A stretch of 64,000 bases of DNA from Bacillota bacterium. GTDB taxonomy: Bacteria; Bacillota; Clostridia; Christensenellales; Aristaeellaceae. The translations under genes and the position numbers were made by a program. The stretch's first letter is position 1. Each line of letters begins with the position of its first letter. Positions 1 through 8,708 of the stretch are shown piece after piece. Under the pieces are notes generated by a model. It did no database searches. It was not told where the DNA came from and worked only from the letters and a program-made list of their open reading frames with translations. The stretch is from positions 1 to 64,000 of the forward strand of contig JAFADG010000027.1 of the NCBI GenBank assembly GCA_023425025.1, written 5' to 3'.

Positions 1-781
<781 letters not shown>

Positions 782-950
782 CTGATGTTCCTCACTTCCC
801 GATAGGGCACAGCAAGTGCGCCCCGTATTGTGCAGGCTGCTTTTTGCGTGAGCAAAAAGAGCGTCCATAACAATATATGGCGGGAAGAGGGAAGAGGGTG
901 AATGACCTTTGCACTTTCCCGCAAAGGCAGGCGCAAGGCTCGAACCTGCA

Positions 951-2672
951 TTATTCCCGGGGCCAGTTTTCCGCCAGCCAGGCCATGCGGCCTTCAATGA
1001 AGTTTTTCAGGTAGTCCATGTTGGCAGGATAGTCTTTTCCTGTTTTTACCTGCCAGTTGGGGCTGTTGAAGATCGGCCAGCGGATAAAGTTCATGGCCGC
1101 CGAAGCCTCCAATTCGGCAGCATATTCGCTCAGGGAACGAAGCCGGCCGCTGTCTGAAGGCGAATTCCCCAGAAGAATGTTCAAGGCCGGCACATATGCC
1201 TCGTGATATGTTTTGATGGCCGCCGCCTTGAAGTCGGCCTGCCTGTATACGTTTGGCAGCCAGTAGTAGTATTCGCCTGAGTCAGCGTTGGTGACAAAGT
1301 ACCGCGGATCCTTTACCTTCTGGTTACGTTCCTTGGCATAGTTGCCCCAGGCGATGTCATAATCCCATGCGGGACCGGCAAAAGCCAGCTTGCTTTGCTC
1401 GTCGGCAGGCTTGTAGTAAAACTGGCTGCTGCGGTTTCCGTCAAAATTCTTTACAAACTCCTCCAGAAGGTATTTTTTCACCAGCGAATCCATGTCCACA
1501 AACTCGCTGTAATGCTTTCCGGTTTTGGGATCTTTGCCGTCCTTGGCAAAGATGGCGTTTTCAAAGCCCTGCATAAAGGTGCGTATATACTCTGCCTGCT
1601 TCTGGCTTGCATACTCCGGTTCCTTGATGACGACGGGCTGTCCCTTGGTGGTCACAAAGCCACTGATTTCAGGCTTGTACCGTGATCTGTAGTCCAGCTC
1701 CAGCAGGTATCCGCCGGTAATGTCCTCCGGGTCATTGGGTATTTTGGCCCCCTTGCTTTTGCCATTCTGCGTCCCAAAGAGGGGATAAGCGTCAAGCGGC
1801 GTGTCGTTTACCTTCTGCGTATCCTTCTCAAGATTGTTGACGTCGATCCTCTCATCGCCAATCTCCACTTTTTCACAAAGCAGGTAAGAACCGCAGTATT
1901 CGCTGTTCACATACACATCCGCCGCCTGAGATTTTGAGGAATAAGCAAGCCCCACGGCGTCAGCCAGGTCAAAGGCAATCCTGTTGCGCAGCAGCGAATT
2001 GTCATAGTGATTTGCCAGCAGAATCCATGTTTTGGCTTTCCCCATGCCGCACAGGTCTGTGGACGCATCCAGCTTGATCTGATACGGTTTCTTTCTCAGA
2101 GAAAAAGTATAGTTTCCCCTGCCTTTGATCTGGCCCAAAGCGCCGTCATACAGCCTGTCTCCCTTTGCGTCCACCATGAGCAGGCTGCCGGGCTCTTCAT
2201 TTTTCTTGCTTTTGTGTATATACTCGGCACTGCCTGATTTCGTGTTCAGAAACATGGCCGGAATATTGGCCGACTGCACGATGTACAGCTCGCATTTGGC
2301 CTTGCCCAACACGATGGAAAACTTTGCGCCGGGCGTTAACAAGCTTACGTTCTCTCCGTTTTTGACGGTCCTTCCATCAATCGTCAGATCCTGGGCGCCG
2401 CTGAACCAAATGCGCAGATTGCCCGCATCTGCAAACGCGGGCAAAAATAAAAAGTAAGCTCTCTCCTTTTCGCTGTACCACCAGGATACTGCGCCAATGG
2501 GCTTTTTACCATCGCCGTTCTCCAAGGCAAAGCCGGACTCTGCCGGCTGTGTTCCGGGAAATGTGGCCCATAGCTCGCCGCCCTTTGCCGCAAGGGTTCC
2601 TGCCGGCAAAAGCACCAACAATAAAAGGGTGAATAGAGAGATGATGTGAAGAGGCACTTTTCTTGCTTGCAT
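951..2672 (-). CDS. CotH-family spore kinase-like protein, secreted
   Basis: 573 residues. The start at 2672 has AAGGAGT five bases upstream. An N-terminal signal peptide (hydrophobic residues about 8-27 ending LPAGTLAA) is followed by a beta-rich region, then the CotH core from about residue 180: [47 protein letters not shown], and the acidic motif [12 protein letters not shown] near residue 450. CotH proteins are atypical protein kinases; in Bacillus CotH phosphorylates coat proteins, and the conserved Asp residues bind the metal-ATP (family knowledge). The signal peptide distinguishes this one from the cytosolic Bacillus coat CotH and resembles secreted clostridial CotH-domain proteins. 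The collagen-like gene lies directly downstream on the same strand, so the pair may be co-expressed. The substrate is unknown; the collagen-like protein is a candidate by context only. Confidence 0.85.
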   Translation of the reverse strand: MQARKVPLHIISLFTLLLLVLLPAGTLAAKGGELWATFPGTQPAESGFALENGDGKKPIGAVSWWYSEKERAYFLFLPAFADAGNLRIWFSGAQDLTIDGRTVKNGENVSLLTPGAKFSIVLGKAKCELYIVQSANIPAMFLNTKSGSAEYIHKSKKNEEPGSLLMVDAKGDRLYDGALGQIKGRGNYTFSLRKKPYQIKLDASTDLCGMGKAKTWILLANHYDNSLLRNRIAFDLADAVGLAYSSKSQAADVYVNSEYCGSYLLCEKVEIGDERIDVNNLEKDTQKVNDTPLDAYPLFGTQNGKSKGAKIPNDPEDITGGYLLELDYRSRYKPEISGFVTTKGQPVVIKEPEYASQKQAEYIRTFMQGFENAIFAKDGKDPKTGKHYSEFVDMDSLVKKYLLEEFVKNFDGNRSSQFYYKPADEQSKLAFAGPAWDYDIAWGNYAKERNQKVKDPRYFVTNADSGEYYYWLPNVYRQADFKAAAIKTYHEAYVPALNILLGNSPSDSGRLRSLSEYAAELEASAAMNFIRWPIFNSPNWQVKTGKDYPANMDYLKNFIEGRMAWLAENWPRE

Positions 2673-2835
2673 GCTGACTCCTTGTCTTTGCGGTTCAATC
2701 GTTGCATAAAGCGTTCATACCTTTTTCAATTTTACGGGAGCAGGAATATTGTGCCATATCCGCAATCCATACTCAATGAACTTAGAAGATTTTTACATAT
2801 GTAAATGTGTGGCACTGTCAAGTTGGCCTTCCCTC

Positions 2836-2864
2836 TTTACAAAACGCCGGGTTCGGGATATACT
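2836..2864 (+). promoter_or_regulatory. Probable sigma-A promoter of leuS
   Basis: TTTACA at 2836-2841, a 17-base spacer, and TATACT at 2859-2864. Transcription would begin near 2871, just ahead of the T-box leader. Confidence 0.65.
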
Positions 2865-2870
2865 TTGAAG

Positions 2871-3092
2871 CAGATTTCCCGGCAATGATGGGGAACGCTT
2901 TTCCTTTGGCGTAAGAGAGCCGTCCGGCTGGTGAAAGGGCGGATGCACAAGGATGGGCCGCTCGCTCCGGAGCCTCCTTATGGCGGGCTGCGCCCGATAC
3001 AGCGCGTGAAAGCGGCCGGGCAGCCGGCAAACAAAGTGGTACCGCGGAACGTACGTTTCGTCTTTGTAAAAAAGACGGAACGTTTTTTTACG
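2871..3092 (+). promoter_or_regulatory. T-box riboswitch, leucine
   Basis: The leader of leuS carries the invariant T-box sequence GTGGTACCGCGG at 3036-3047. The stem I signature (AGAGAGCC...GGCTGGTGAAAG) lies at about 2914-2940, and an intrinsic terminator follows at 3053-3089. In this family uncharged tRNA pairs with a specifier codon in stem I and with the T-box bulge, favouring the antiterminator. A CTC leucine codon at 2961-2963, followed by GCTCCGGAGC, is the best specifier candidate; I have not folded the RNA to prove it. The gene it controls (leuS) fits leucine. Confidence 0.88.
3053..3089 (+). terminator. T-box leader terminator
   Basis: A 13-bp stem (3053-3065 with 3071-3083, one G-U pair) with a five-base loop and a run of seven T. 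It begins just after the T-box sequence, so terminator and antiterminator are mutually exclusive, as in canonical T-box leaders. Confidence 0.88.
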
Positions 3093-3116
3093 CGGAAGAA
3101 GGAGGAGCATCTGTTT

Positions 3117-5534
3117 ATGTTTCAGGCGCCTTATAATCCCGCTGACATTGAAAAGAAATGGCAGGCAAAATGGGAGGAGTCGGGGGCATTTTCCGCGGAA
3201 GATGACCATACAAAGCCCAAGTATTACTGCCTGATTGAGTTTCCCTATCCTTCTGGCGCCGGGCTTCACGTGGGCCATCCCCGCTCCAACACGGCGTTGG
3301 ACATTATCGCCCGCAAGCGCCGCATGGAGGGTTACAATGTACTGTACCCCATCGGCTGGGATGCCTTTGGCCTGCCCACAGAAAACTATGCCATCAAGAA
3401 CAAGGTGCATCCCAGGGCGGTCACCAACGACAACATCGACAGGTTCCGCGCGCAGTTAAAGCGCCTGGGCTTTTCCTTTGACTACACACGGGAAGTGAAC
3501 ACCACCGATCCCGACTATTTCAAATGGACCCAGTGGATCTTTCTGCAGCTTTTAAAGCACGGCCTGGCCTACAAAGCGGAAATGCCCGTCAACTGGTGCC
3601 TAAGCTGCAAGTGCGGCCTGGCCAATGAAGAAGTGGTGAATGGCGTTTGTGAGCGCTGCGGCAGCGAAGTCGTGCGCAAGGTCAAAAAGCAGTGGATGCT
3701 GGCCATCACCAAGTACGCGCAAAAGCTGCTGGACGGTCTGGATAGCGTAGATTTTATCGAAAAGGTCAAGCTGCAGCAGCGCAACTGGATCGGCCGCTCC
3801 GAAGGCGCGGAGATCGACTTTGCCCTTGCCGGCCGCGGGGAAAGGATCAAGGTCTATACCACCAGGCCCGATACCATCTTTGGGGCCACGTATATGGTAT
3901 TGTCCCCCGAGCACCCTCTGCTGGAAATCTGGAAGGACGCCCTCACGAACTACGACGCGGTTTTGGAATACAAGGCCCAGGCAGCCAAGAAATCCGACTT
4001 TGAGCGCACGGAAGTCGCCAAGGACAAGACGGGCGTGGAGCTCCAGGGCATCCGTGCCATCAACCCCGCCACCGGCACCGAGATCCCCATCTGGATTGCC
4101 GATTATGTTTTGATCACCTACGGCACCGGCGCCATCATGGCCGTGCCCGGCCACGATACAAGAGACTGGGACTTTGCCAAAAAGTTCGGCCTGCCCATCG
4201 TGGAGGTCGTGGCCGGCGGCAATGTGCAGGAAGCGGCCTTTGACGACATCCAGGATGGCGTGATGGTCAACAGCGGCTTTTTGAACGGCCTCAAAGTGGC
4301 TGACGCCAAGAAGGCCATCATCGACTATATTGAGCAGCAGAAGCTGGGCCGGCGCAAGGTGAACTTCAAATTGCGCGACTGGGTGTTCAGCCGCCAGCGC
4401 TACTGGGGCGAACCCATTCCCGTGGTGCACTGCCCCCATTGCGGCATTGTGCCTGTACCGGAAAAGGATCTGCCGGTGCTGCTGCCCGATGTCAAAAATT
4501 ACGAACCCACCGACAACGGGGAAAGCCCCCTGGCGGCTATGACCGACTGGGTGAATACCACCTGCCCCCATTGCGGCGAAAAAGCACAGCGGGAAACGGA
4601 TACCATGCCCCAGTGGGCCGGGTCCAGCTGGTACTTCCTGCGGTATACCGATCCGCATAACGCCACTGAAATGGCCTCCCAGGAAGCCATGAAATATTGG
4701 CTGCCCATCGACTGGTACAACGGCGGCATGGAGCACACCACGCTGCACCTGCTCTACAGCCGGTTCTGGCACCTGTTCCTGCACGATATCGGCGTGGTGC
4801 CTGCGCCCGAACCATATCAAAAACGCACCAGCCACGGCATGATCCTGGGCTCCAACGGCGAAAAGATGTCCAAATCCCGGGGCAATGTCATTAATCCCGA
4901 CGAAATCGTGGATGAGCTGGGCGCCGACGCCTTCCGCCTGTATGAAATGTTCATGGGCGCCTTCGACCAGGCGATTCCGTGGTCCACCAACGGCGCCAGG
5001 GGCTGCCGCCGTTTCCTGGACAGGATTTGGCGTCTGCAGGAGATGCTGACGGAGGGGAATGGCTATTCCTCCGATTTGAAAGCCTCCTTCCACGCCACGG
5101 TGAAAAAGGTGGGCGAAGACTACGAGAAGATGAAGTACAACACCGCCATCGCCGCCATGATGAGCCTTACCAACGACATCTATCTCAAGGGTCAAATCAC
5201 CAGGGGCGAGCTGAAAACACTGCTCCTGCTACTGTCCCCCGTGGCGCCCCACATCTGCGAGGAAATGTGGGAAGCGCAGGGCTTTGGCGCGCCGCTCCAC
5301 CGCCAGCCCTGGCCCACCTATGATGAAAAGGAAATGGCTTTGAGCGAGGTGGAAATCGCCATCCAGATCAACGGCAAGGTCCGCGGCCGCATCATGATCC
5401 CCGCCGACCTCACAAAGGAAAAAGCGGAGGAAACGCTGCCCGGCCATCCCGATGTCAAGGCGCTGGTGGGCGGCAAGGCCATCCGCAAAATCATCTTCGT
5501 GCCGGGCAGGCTGCTCAATATTGTCGTCGGATAA
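3117..5534 (+). CDS. leuS: Leucyl-tRNA synthetase
   Basis: 805 residues, the normal length for bacterial LeuRS; it charges tRNA-Leu with leucine in the cytosol. The frame is open further upstream, but the ATG at 3117 (MFQAPYNPADIEKKWQ) has GGAGGAG about 11 bases before it and lies after the T-box terminator, so it is the true start. Class I signatures are present: HVGH at residues 51-54 and KMSKS at 583-587. A zinc-type Cys cluster (CLSCKCG...CERCG) is near residues 160-180, and an editing (CP1) domain contains TTRPDTIFGATY. The C-terminal anticodon-binding region and the ending FVPGRLLNIVVG are complete. It is transcribed alone from its T-box promoter and followed by a terminator hairpin at 5558-5595. 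Confidence 0.98.
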   Translation: MFQAPYNPADIEKKWQAKWEESGAFSAEDDHTKPKYYCLIEFPYPSGAGLHVGHPRSNTALDIIARKRRMEGYNVLYPIGWDAFGLPTENYAIKNKVHPRAVTNDNIDRFRAQLKRLGFSFDYTREVNTTDPDYFKWTQWIFLQLLKHGLAYKAEMPVNWCLSCKCGLANEEVVNGVCERCGSEVVRKVKKQWMLAITKYAQKLLDGLDSVDFIEKVKLQQRNWIGRSEGAEIDFALAGRGERIKVYTTRPDTIFGATYMVLSPEHPLLEIWKDALTNYDAVLEYKAQAAKKSDFERTEVAKDKTGVELQGIRAINPATGTEIPIWIADYVLITYGTGAIMAVPGHDTRDWDFAKKFGLPIVEVVAGGNVQEAAFDDIQDGVMVNSGFLNGLKVADAKKAIIDYIEQQKLGRRKVNFKLRDWVFSRQRYWGEPIPVVHCPHCGIVPVPEKDLPVLLPDVKNYEPTDNGESPLAAMTDWVNTTCPHCGEKAQRETDTMPQWAGSSWYFLRYTDPHNATEMASQEAMKYWLPIDWYNGGMEHTTLHLLYSRFWHLFLHDIGVVPAPEPYQKRTSHGMILGSNGEKMSKSRGNVINPDEIVDELGADAFRLYEMFMGAFDQAIPWSTNGARGCRRFLDRIWRLQEMLTEGNGYSSDLKASFHATVKKVGEDYEKMKYNTAIAAMMSLTNDIYLKGQITRGELKTLLLLLSPVAPHICEEMWEAQGFGAPLHRQPWPTYDEKEMALSEVEIAIQINGKVRGRIMIPADLTKEKAEETLPGHPDVKALVGGKAIRKIIFVPGRLLNIVVG

Positions 5535-5557
5535 ACGCCAGGGCAGGAACCCATAAC

Positions 5558-5600
5558 CGCCTCTTTTTCCGGGCATACTCCCGGAGAAGGAGGCGTTTTA
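5558..5600 (+). terminator. leuS terminator hairpin containing the ribosome site of the next small gene
   Basis: The arms 5558-5573 and 5580-5595 form a 16-bp stem with only two G-U pairs and a six-base loop, followed by TTTTAT. The 3' arm contains GAAGGAGG, the ribosome site of the ATG at 5602. The structure can therefore act as leuS terminator and also hide that ribosome site. Confidence 0.75.
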
Positions 5601-5601
5601 T

Positions 5602-5751
5602 ATGGAAAAAAGGAAAAAGGACCTGAAAAAAATCAAGGAGGAGGCGCTTAAAGGCGCCATGCATGACCCCGCAACCACCGACGTGCTGGGCAGCTATACA
5701 GGAACCGCAAGGGATGGCGGCGAACCGGACCAGGACGCGGACGATCTGTAA
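5602..5751 (+). CDS. Conserved small acidic-tail protein of unknown function (49 aa)
   Basis: ATG at 5602, eight bases after GAAGGAGG; stop at 5749-5751. The protein has a lysine-rich helical start (MEKRKKDLKKIKEEALKG) and then DPATTDVLGSYTGTA and an acidic tail ending QDADDL. I recognise the GSYTG...QDADDL pattern as recurring in small clostridial proteins of unknown function; no function is assigned. Its ribosome site is buried in the leuS terminator hairpin, so it is either read by read-through when the hairpin is opened or made from a promoter I cannot see. A separate terminator follows at 5819. Confidence 0.7.
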   Translation: MEKRKKDLKKIKEEALKGAMHDPATTDVLGSYTGTARDGGEPDQDADDL

Positions 5752-5818
5752 AAATTTGCAGGAACGAAAAACAAACTTGCAGACAACAAACACCTTATAC
5801 AAATCCCCTTTTTGCGGC

Positions 5819-5855
5819 GCGGCTCACAGTTTTTGTTGAGCCGCCTTGCTTTTTT
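5819..5855 (+). terminator. Intrinsic terminator after the small gene
   Basis: GCGGCTCA (5819-5826) pairs with TGAGCCGC (5837-5844) around a 10-base loop, followed by CTTGCTTTTTT. Confidence 0.75.
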
Positions 5856-5886
5856 CTGCGGAACTTTGGATCATTCAGAATTGAAT

Positions 5887-5972
5887 ATACTGAATATTCA
5901 GTATGACGTGCATAGAAAATACGAAAAAAACACAAATAAGGTATTGACAGGAACAAGCCTTGATGTTAGTGT
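5887..5972 (+). promoter_or_regulatory. 18-bp palindrome and promoter of the amino acid ABC operon
   Basis: This lies in the 302-base gap before the importer. A perfect palindrome, ATACTGAATATTCAGTAT, lies at 5887-5904. A probable promoter follows with TTGACA at 5944-5949, a 17-base spacer and TAGTGT at 5967-5972. The palindrome is about 40 bp upstream of the -35 and could bind an activator or repressor. It resembles an ARG box half (TGAAT/ATTCA) but lacks the usual four-base centre, so I do not name the regulator. Confidence 0.5.
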
Positions 5973-6053
5973 TTCATTCATAAAAGGAAAGCGCCTGTAT
6001 ACGCGCAGCTTTCTTTTAACGGACAGGGAATATGAAGGAGGAGAATACAAACC

Positions 6054-6839
6054 ATGCGAAAAATGATAGCGGTACTGCTGGCGGCGGTTCTTTTGCTGGC
6101 CTTTGGCGCAACCGCCATGGGGGAAGGCCTGACGCTGAAAAACGGCGTGCTCCAGGTTGGCATGGAGATCGGCTATCCGCCCATGGAATATCTGGCGGAA
6201 GACGGCGTGACGCCTATTGGCTTTGACGTGGATGTGGCTACCGAGCTGGCCGCCCGCCTGGGGCTTGCGCTGGAGCTGGTGGACACCGCCTGGGACGGCA
6301 TTTTCGCTTCCCTGGATTCCAGCCGCTACGATGTCATCATTTCCGCCGTGAGCATTACGCCCGAACGGCAGGAAAATTACAGCCTGACCAAGCCCTACAT
6401 CGCCAACAAGCTGGTGCTGGTTACGGCCAAGGATCTGCCCGTCAAATCCCCCGATGAATTGGCCGGCTACCGGGTGGCTGTGCAGACCGAAACCACCGCC
6501 GATATTTTCATGAAGGCGAAGATTGAAGCGGGCCTGAGCATTGACTACTACGTGTACGACAAAATCATACAGTGCTTTGAAGAGCTGAAGCTGAACCGCG
6601 TGGACGCCGTGCTGGTGGACAGCGTTGTGGCCGCCTACTATCTGGGCGCGGACGCCGACAAGCACGCCATCGTTTGGGAAAACACCGAAGCCGAGCCCAT
6701 GGGCCTGTGCCTGAAGAAGGGCAACGACGCGTTGACCCAGGCGATTGAAGCCGCCATCGACGCCATGTACGAAGACGGCAAAATGACCGAGATCGCCGTG
6801 AAGCATTTTGGCTATGACACCACGGCGGGCGTTCGGTAA
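6054..6839 (+). CDS. Polar amino acid ABC transporter substrate-binding protein
   Basis: 261 residues; start at 6054 after AAGGAGGAG. An N-terminal signal peptide (residues 1-22, ending GATAMG) has no lipobox cysteine. The body is a typical SBP_bac_3 fold: GMEIGYPPMEY, GFDVDVATELAARLG, WDGIFASLDSSRYDVIIS, ITPERQENYSLTKPY, then the second lobe with a YEDGKMTEIAVKHFG tail. It should capture a polar amino acid (cystine, glutamine, arginine or similar; not resolvable by eye) outside the membrane and deliver it to the permease at 6939. A strong hairpin between the two genes probably lets the binding protein be made in excess. Confidence 0.92.
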   Translation: MRKMIAVLLAAVLLLAFGATAMGEGLTLKNGVLQVGMEIGYPPMEYLAEDGVTPIGFDVDVATELAARLGLALELVDTAWDGIFASLDSSRYDVIISAVSITPERQENYSLTKPYIANKLVLVTAKDLPVKSPDELAGYRVAVQTETTADIFMKAKIEAGLSIDYYVYDKIIQCFEELKLNRVDAVLVDSVVAAYYLGADADKHAIVWENTEAEPMGLCLKKGNDALTQAIEAAIDAMYEDGKMTEIAVKHFGYDTTAGVR

Positions 6840-6863
6840 ACAGAACAAAAAATGCACAGGCTT

Positions 6864-6897
6864 GTCCGGCACCGCCTTTTTTGAGACGGTGCCGGAC
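6864..6897 (+). terminator. Intercistronic hairpin, partial terminator or mRNA stabiliser
   Basis: GTCCGGCACCG (6864-6874) pairs perfectly with CGGTGCCGGAC (6887-6897) across a 12-base loop. The following T content is weak (AGTGTCTTTG). Hairpins of this kind after a binding-protein gene usually raise its level relative to the membrane genes. Confidence 0.6.
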
Positions 6898-6938
6898 AGT
6901 GTCTTTGTTTCCGGGCAAAAACCACAGGGGGCTGACGC

Positions 6939-7598
6939 ATGAGTTTGCTTGAAAAAATCGGGAAATGGATACCCGCGCTGCTGGAATCTACAGGCATCAC
7001 GCTGTCACTGACGGTGCTGGCGGTAAGCTGCGGGCTTGTCATCAGCGTTTTTCTGGCGCTGGGAAAGTTATCAAAATCAAAGGTGCTTCAAAAGCTTTCC
7101 GGCGCGTATGTGTTTTTCTTCCGCGGCACGCCGCTGTTGATGCAGCTGTTTTTCATTTATTACGGCTTGCCCTACATCCATCCCGTGCTAACCATCCAGG
7201 ACCGGTTTGCGGCCGCCTGGATCGCCTTTGCATTAAATTCCGGGGCGTACCTGGCGGAAATCATCCGGGCGGCCATCCAGTCCATCGACAAGGGGCAGTT
7301 TGAGGCTTCCAAGGTACTGGGGATGACCTATGGCCAGACCATGCGCCTGATCATCATCCCCCAATCCATCCGCCGGCTGATCCCCCCGGTGGGCAATGAG
7401 TTCATCATGGTCATCAAGGATACCTCCCTGGTATCCTCCATCGCCCTGGTGGATTTGATGAAGAAAACCTCGCAGATCATGTCCTCCAGCGCCAGCGCGC
7501 TGGTCTACCTGCCGGCCATGGTCATTTACCTTGTGATCACCGCGGTGTTTACCTGGGTGTTCAACCGCCTGGAAAAGAAGTTCAGCGTCTACCAATAA
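6939..7598 (+). CDS. Polar amino acid ABC transporter permease
   Basis: 219 residues; start at 6939. It belongs to the HisM/GlnP-type single-domain permeases: an N-terminal helix, the FFRGTPLLMQLFFIYYGLP segment, and the EAA coupling loop (EASKVLGMTYGQTMRLIIIPQSIRRLIPPVGNEFI) that contacts the ATPase. Five membrane segments are visible. It should form a homodimeric channel with the binding protein at 6054 and the ATPase at 7880. A 281-base structured gap separates it from the ATPase gene. Confidence 0.93.
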   Translation: MSLLEKIGKWIPALLESTGITLSLTVLAVSCGLVISVFLALGKLSKSKVLQKLSGAYVFFFRGTPLLMQLFFIYYGLPYIHPVLTIQDRFAAAWIAFALNSGAYLAEIIRAAIQSIDKGQFEASKVLGMTYGQTMRLIIIPQSIRRLIPPVGNEFIMVIKDTSLVSSIALVDLMKKTSQIMSSSASALVYLPAMVIYLVITAVFTWVFNRLEKKFSVYQ

Positions 7599-7611
7599 CG
7601 CTGCCGCGTAT

Positions 7612-7646
7612 CGACAGAGTGGCTACCGCCACTTTGTCGGGTTTTT
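7612..7646 (+). terminator. Terminator-like hairpin after the permease
   Basis: CGACAGAGTGGC (7612-7623) pairs with GCCACTTTGTCG (7628-7639), one G-U pair, TACC loop, followed by GGTTTTT. It sits inside the operon, so read-through or a second promoter must serve the ATPase gene. Confidence 0.65.
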
Positions 7647-7700
7647 CCCTCGCTGCTACTTTCAAAGCTACGCTTTTGCGGCCGTTTGCTCGGACAAGGA

Positions 7701-7800
7701 AGGAATTTCTTCGAAATTCCTGCGAAAATCACCGCACATGTCGCTGATTTTCGATTTTCCATTGGAGGACTTCGGTCCTCCAGTACCTCCTGGAGGATTT
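7701..7800. repeat. Cluster of three further inverted repeats in the permease-ATPase gap
   Basis: AGGAATTT/AAATTCCT (7701-7708, 7714-7721), CGAAAATCA/TGATTTTCG (7723-7731, 7745-7753) and TGGAGGAC-TTCG-GTCCTCCA (7763-7782) follow each other almost without gap. CCTCC-T-GGAGG follows at about 7787-7797. With the terminator at 7612 this fills nearly the whole gap with hairpins. It may be a dispersed intergenic repeat or a processing/attenuation region. Confidence 0.55.
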
Positions 7801-7879
7801 TTCACAGTCTGCAGCATCTATCAATAACCTTTTAGACTTTTCCATAGCTCTATTTCGCATCGTCATAGGAGGAACCGTT

Positions 7880-8638
7880 ATGGCCATGATTCAGGCGGAG
7901 CACGTTTGCAAGCAATTCGGCGCTTTGCAGGTGCTCAAGGATGTAAGCATCTCCATTGAAAAAGGGGAGGTGGTATGCATCATCGGCCCTTCCGGCTCCG
8001 GAAAGTCTACTTTTTTGCGTTCTCTGATCCATCTGGAAAAGATCACATCCGGCCGGATCATCATTGAAGGGCAGCTTTTGGACGACCGCAAGGACGGCGT
8101 GAACAGCGTAAAATTAACCCCCAGGGAGCGCAGCGCCATCCTGTTGAAAATGGGCATGGTGTTCCAATCCTTCAACCTGTTCCCCCACCGCACCGTTTTG
8201 CAAAACGTGATGGTGGCCCCGGTGAACGTAAAAAAGATGGACCCCAAGAAGGCGGAAGTTATTGCCCGGGACCTGATTGCCCGGGTGGGCCTTTCCGAAA
8301 AAGTGAACGAGTATCCCTCCCGCCTGTCGGGCGGGCAGCAGCAGCGGGTCGCCATCGCCAGGGCCCTGGCCATGCAGCCGGACATCATGCTCTTTGACGA
8401 GCCCACCTCCGCCCTGGACCCAGAGCTGGTGGGCGAGGTGCTAAGCGTGATCAAGAGCCTGGCGCTGGAGGGCATGACCATGGTGGTGGTGACCCATGAA
8501 ATGGGCTTTGCCCGGGAGGTGGCCGACAAGGTCATCTTTATGGACCAGGGCTCCATCGCCCAGCAGGGCACGCCCAAGGAGATTTTTGGAAACCCGGAAA
8601 ACGAGCGGCTGAAACAATTTCTGCAAAGCGTGCTGTAA
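7880..8638 (+). CDS. Polar amino acid ABC transporter ATPase
   Basis: 252 residues; ATG at 7880 after AGGAGG. Complete ABC ATPase of the GlnQ/HisP type: Walker [11 protein letters not shown]-loop [18 protein letters not shown], signature LSGGQQQR, Walker [14 protein letters not shown], and H-loop [11 protein letters not shown]. It energises uptake through the permease at 6939. It is followed by a strong bidirectional terminator at 8655. Confidence 0.95.
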   Translation: MAMIQAEHVCKQFGALQVLKDVSISIEKGEVVCIIGPSGSGKSTFLRSLIHLEKITSGRIIIEGQLLDDRKDGVNSVKLTPRERSAILLKMGMVFQSFNLFPHRTVLQNVMVAPVNVKKMDPKKAEVIARDLIARVGLSEKVNEYPSRLSGGQQQRVAIARALAMQPDIMLFDEPTSALDPELVGEVLSVIKSLALEGMTMVVVTHEMGFAREVADKVIFMDQGSIAQQGTPKEIFGNPENERLKQFLQSVL

Positions 8639-8654
8639 TCTATTCTGAAACGAA

Positions 8655-8700
8655 ACAGCACCCCCGGGAACCGCGGTTCCCGGGGGTGCTGTTTTGCTTT
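8655..8700. terminator. Bidirectional terminator
   Basis: A long GC-rich perfect stem, AGCACCCCCGGGAACC with its complement (8657-8690), has a near-zero loop. It is flanked by T-rich DNA on the right (GTTTTGCTTT) and A-rich DNA on the left. It ends the importer operon on the plus strand and the peptidase gene on the minus strand. Confidence 0.85.
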
Positions 8701-8708
8701 CCATCATA

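Noticed and set aside
920..950. tRNA-like T-loop (GGTTCGAGCC on the minus strand)
   Set aside because: No anticodon arm, D arm or matching acceptor stem; the upstream part is the CotH coding sequence.
2931..3116. N-terminal extension of LeuRS
   Set aside because: It is the T-box leader; the real start at 3117 has the ribosome site and gives the normal LeuRS length.
3600..5195. 531-codon minus-strand frame opposite leuS
   Set aside because: Low-complexity Gly/His/Val composition typical of the antisense of a GC-rich gene; leuS is certain.
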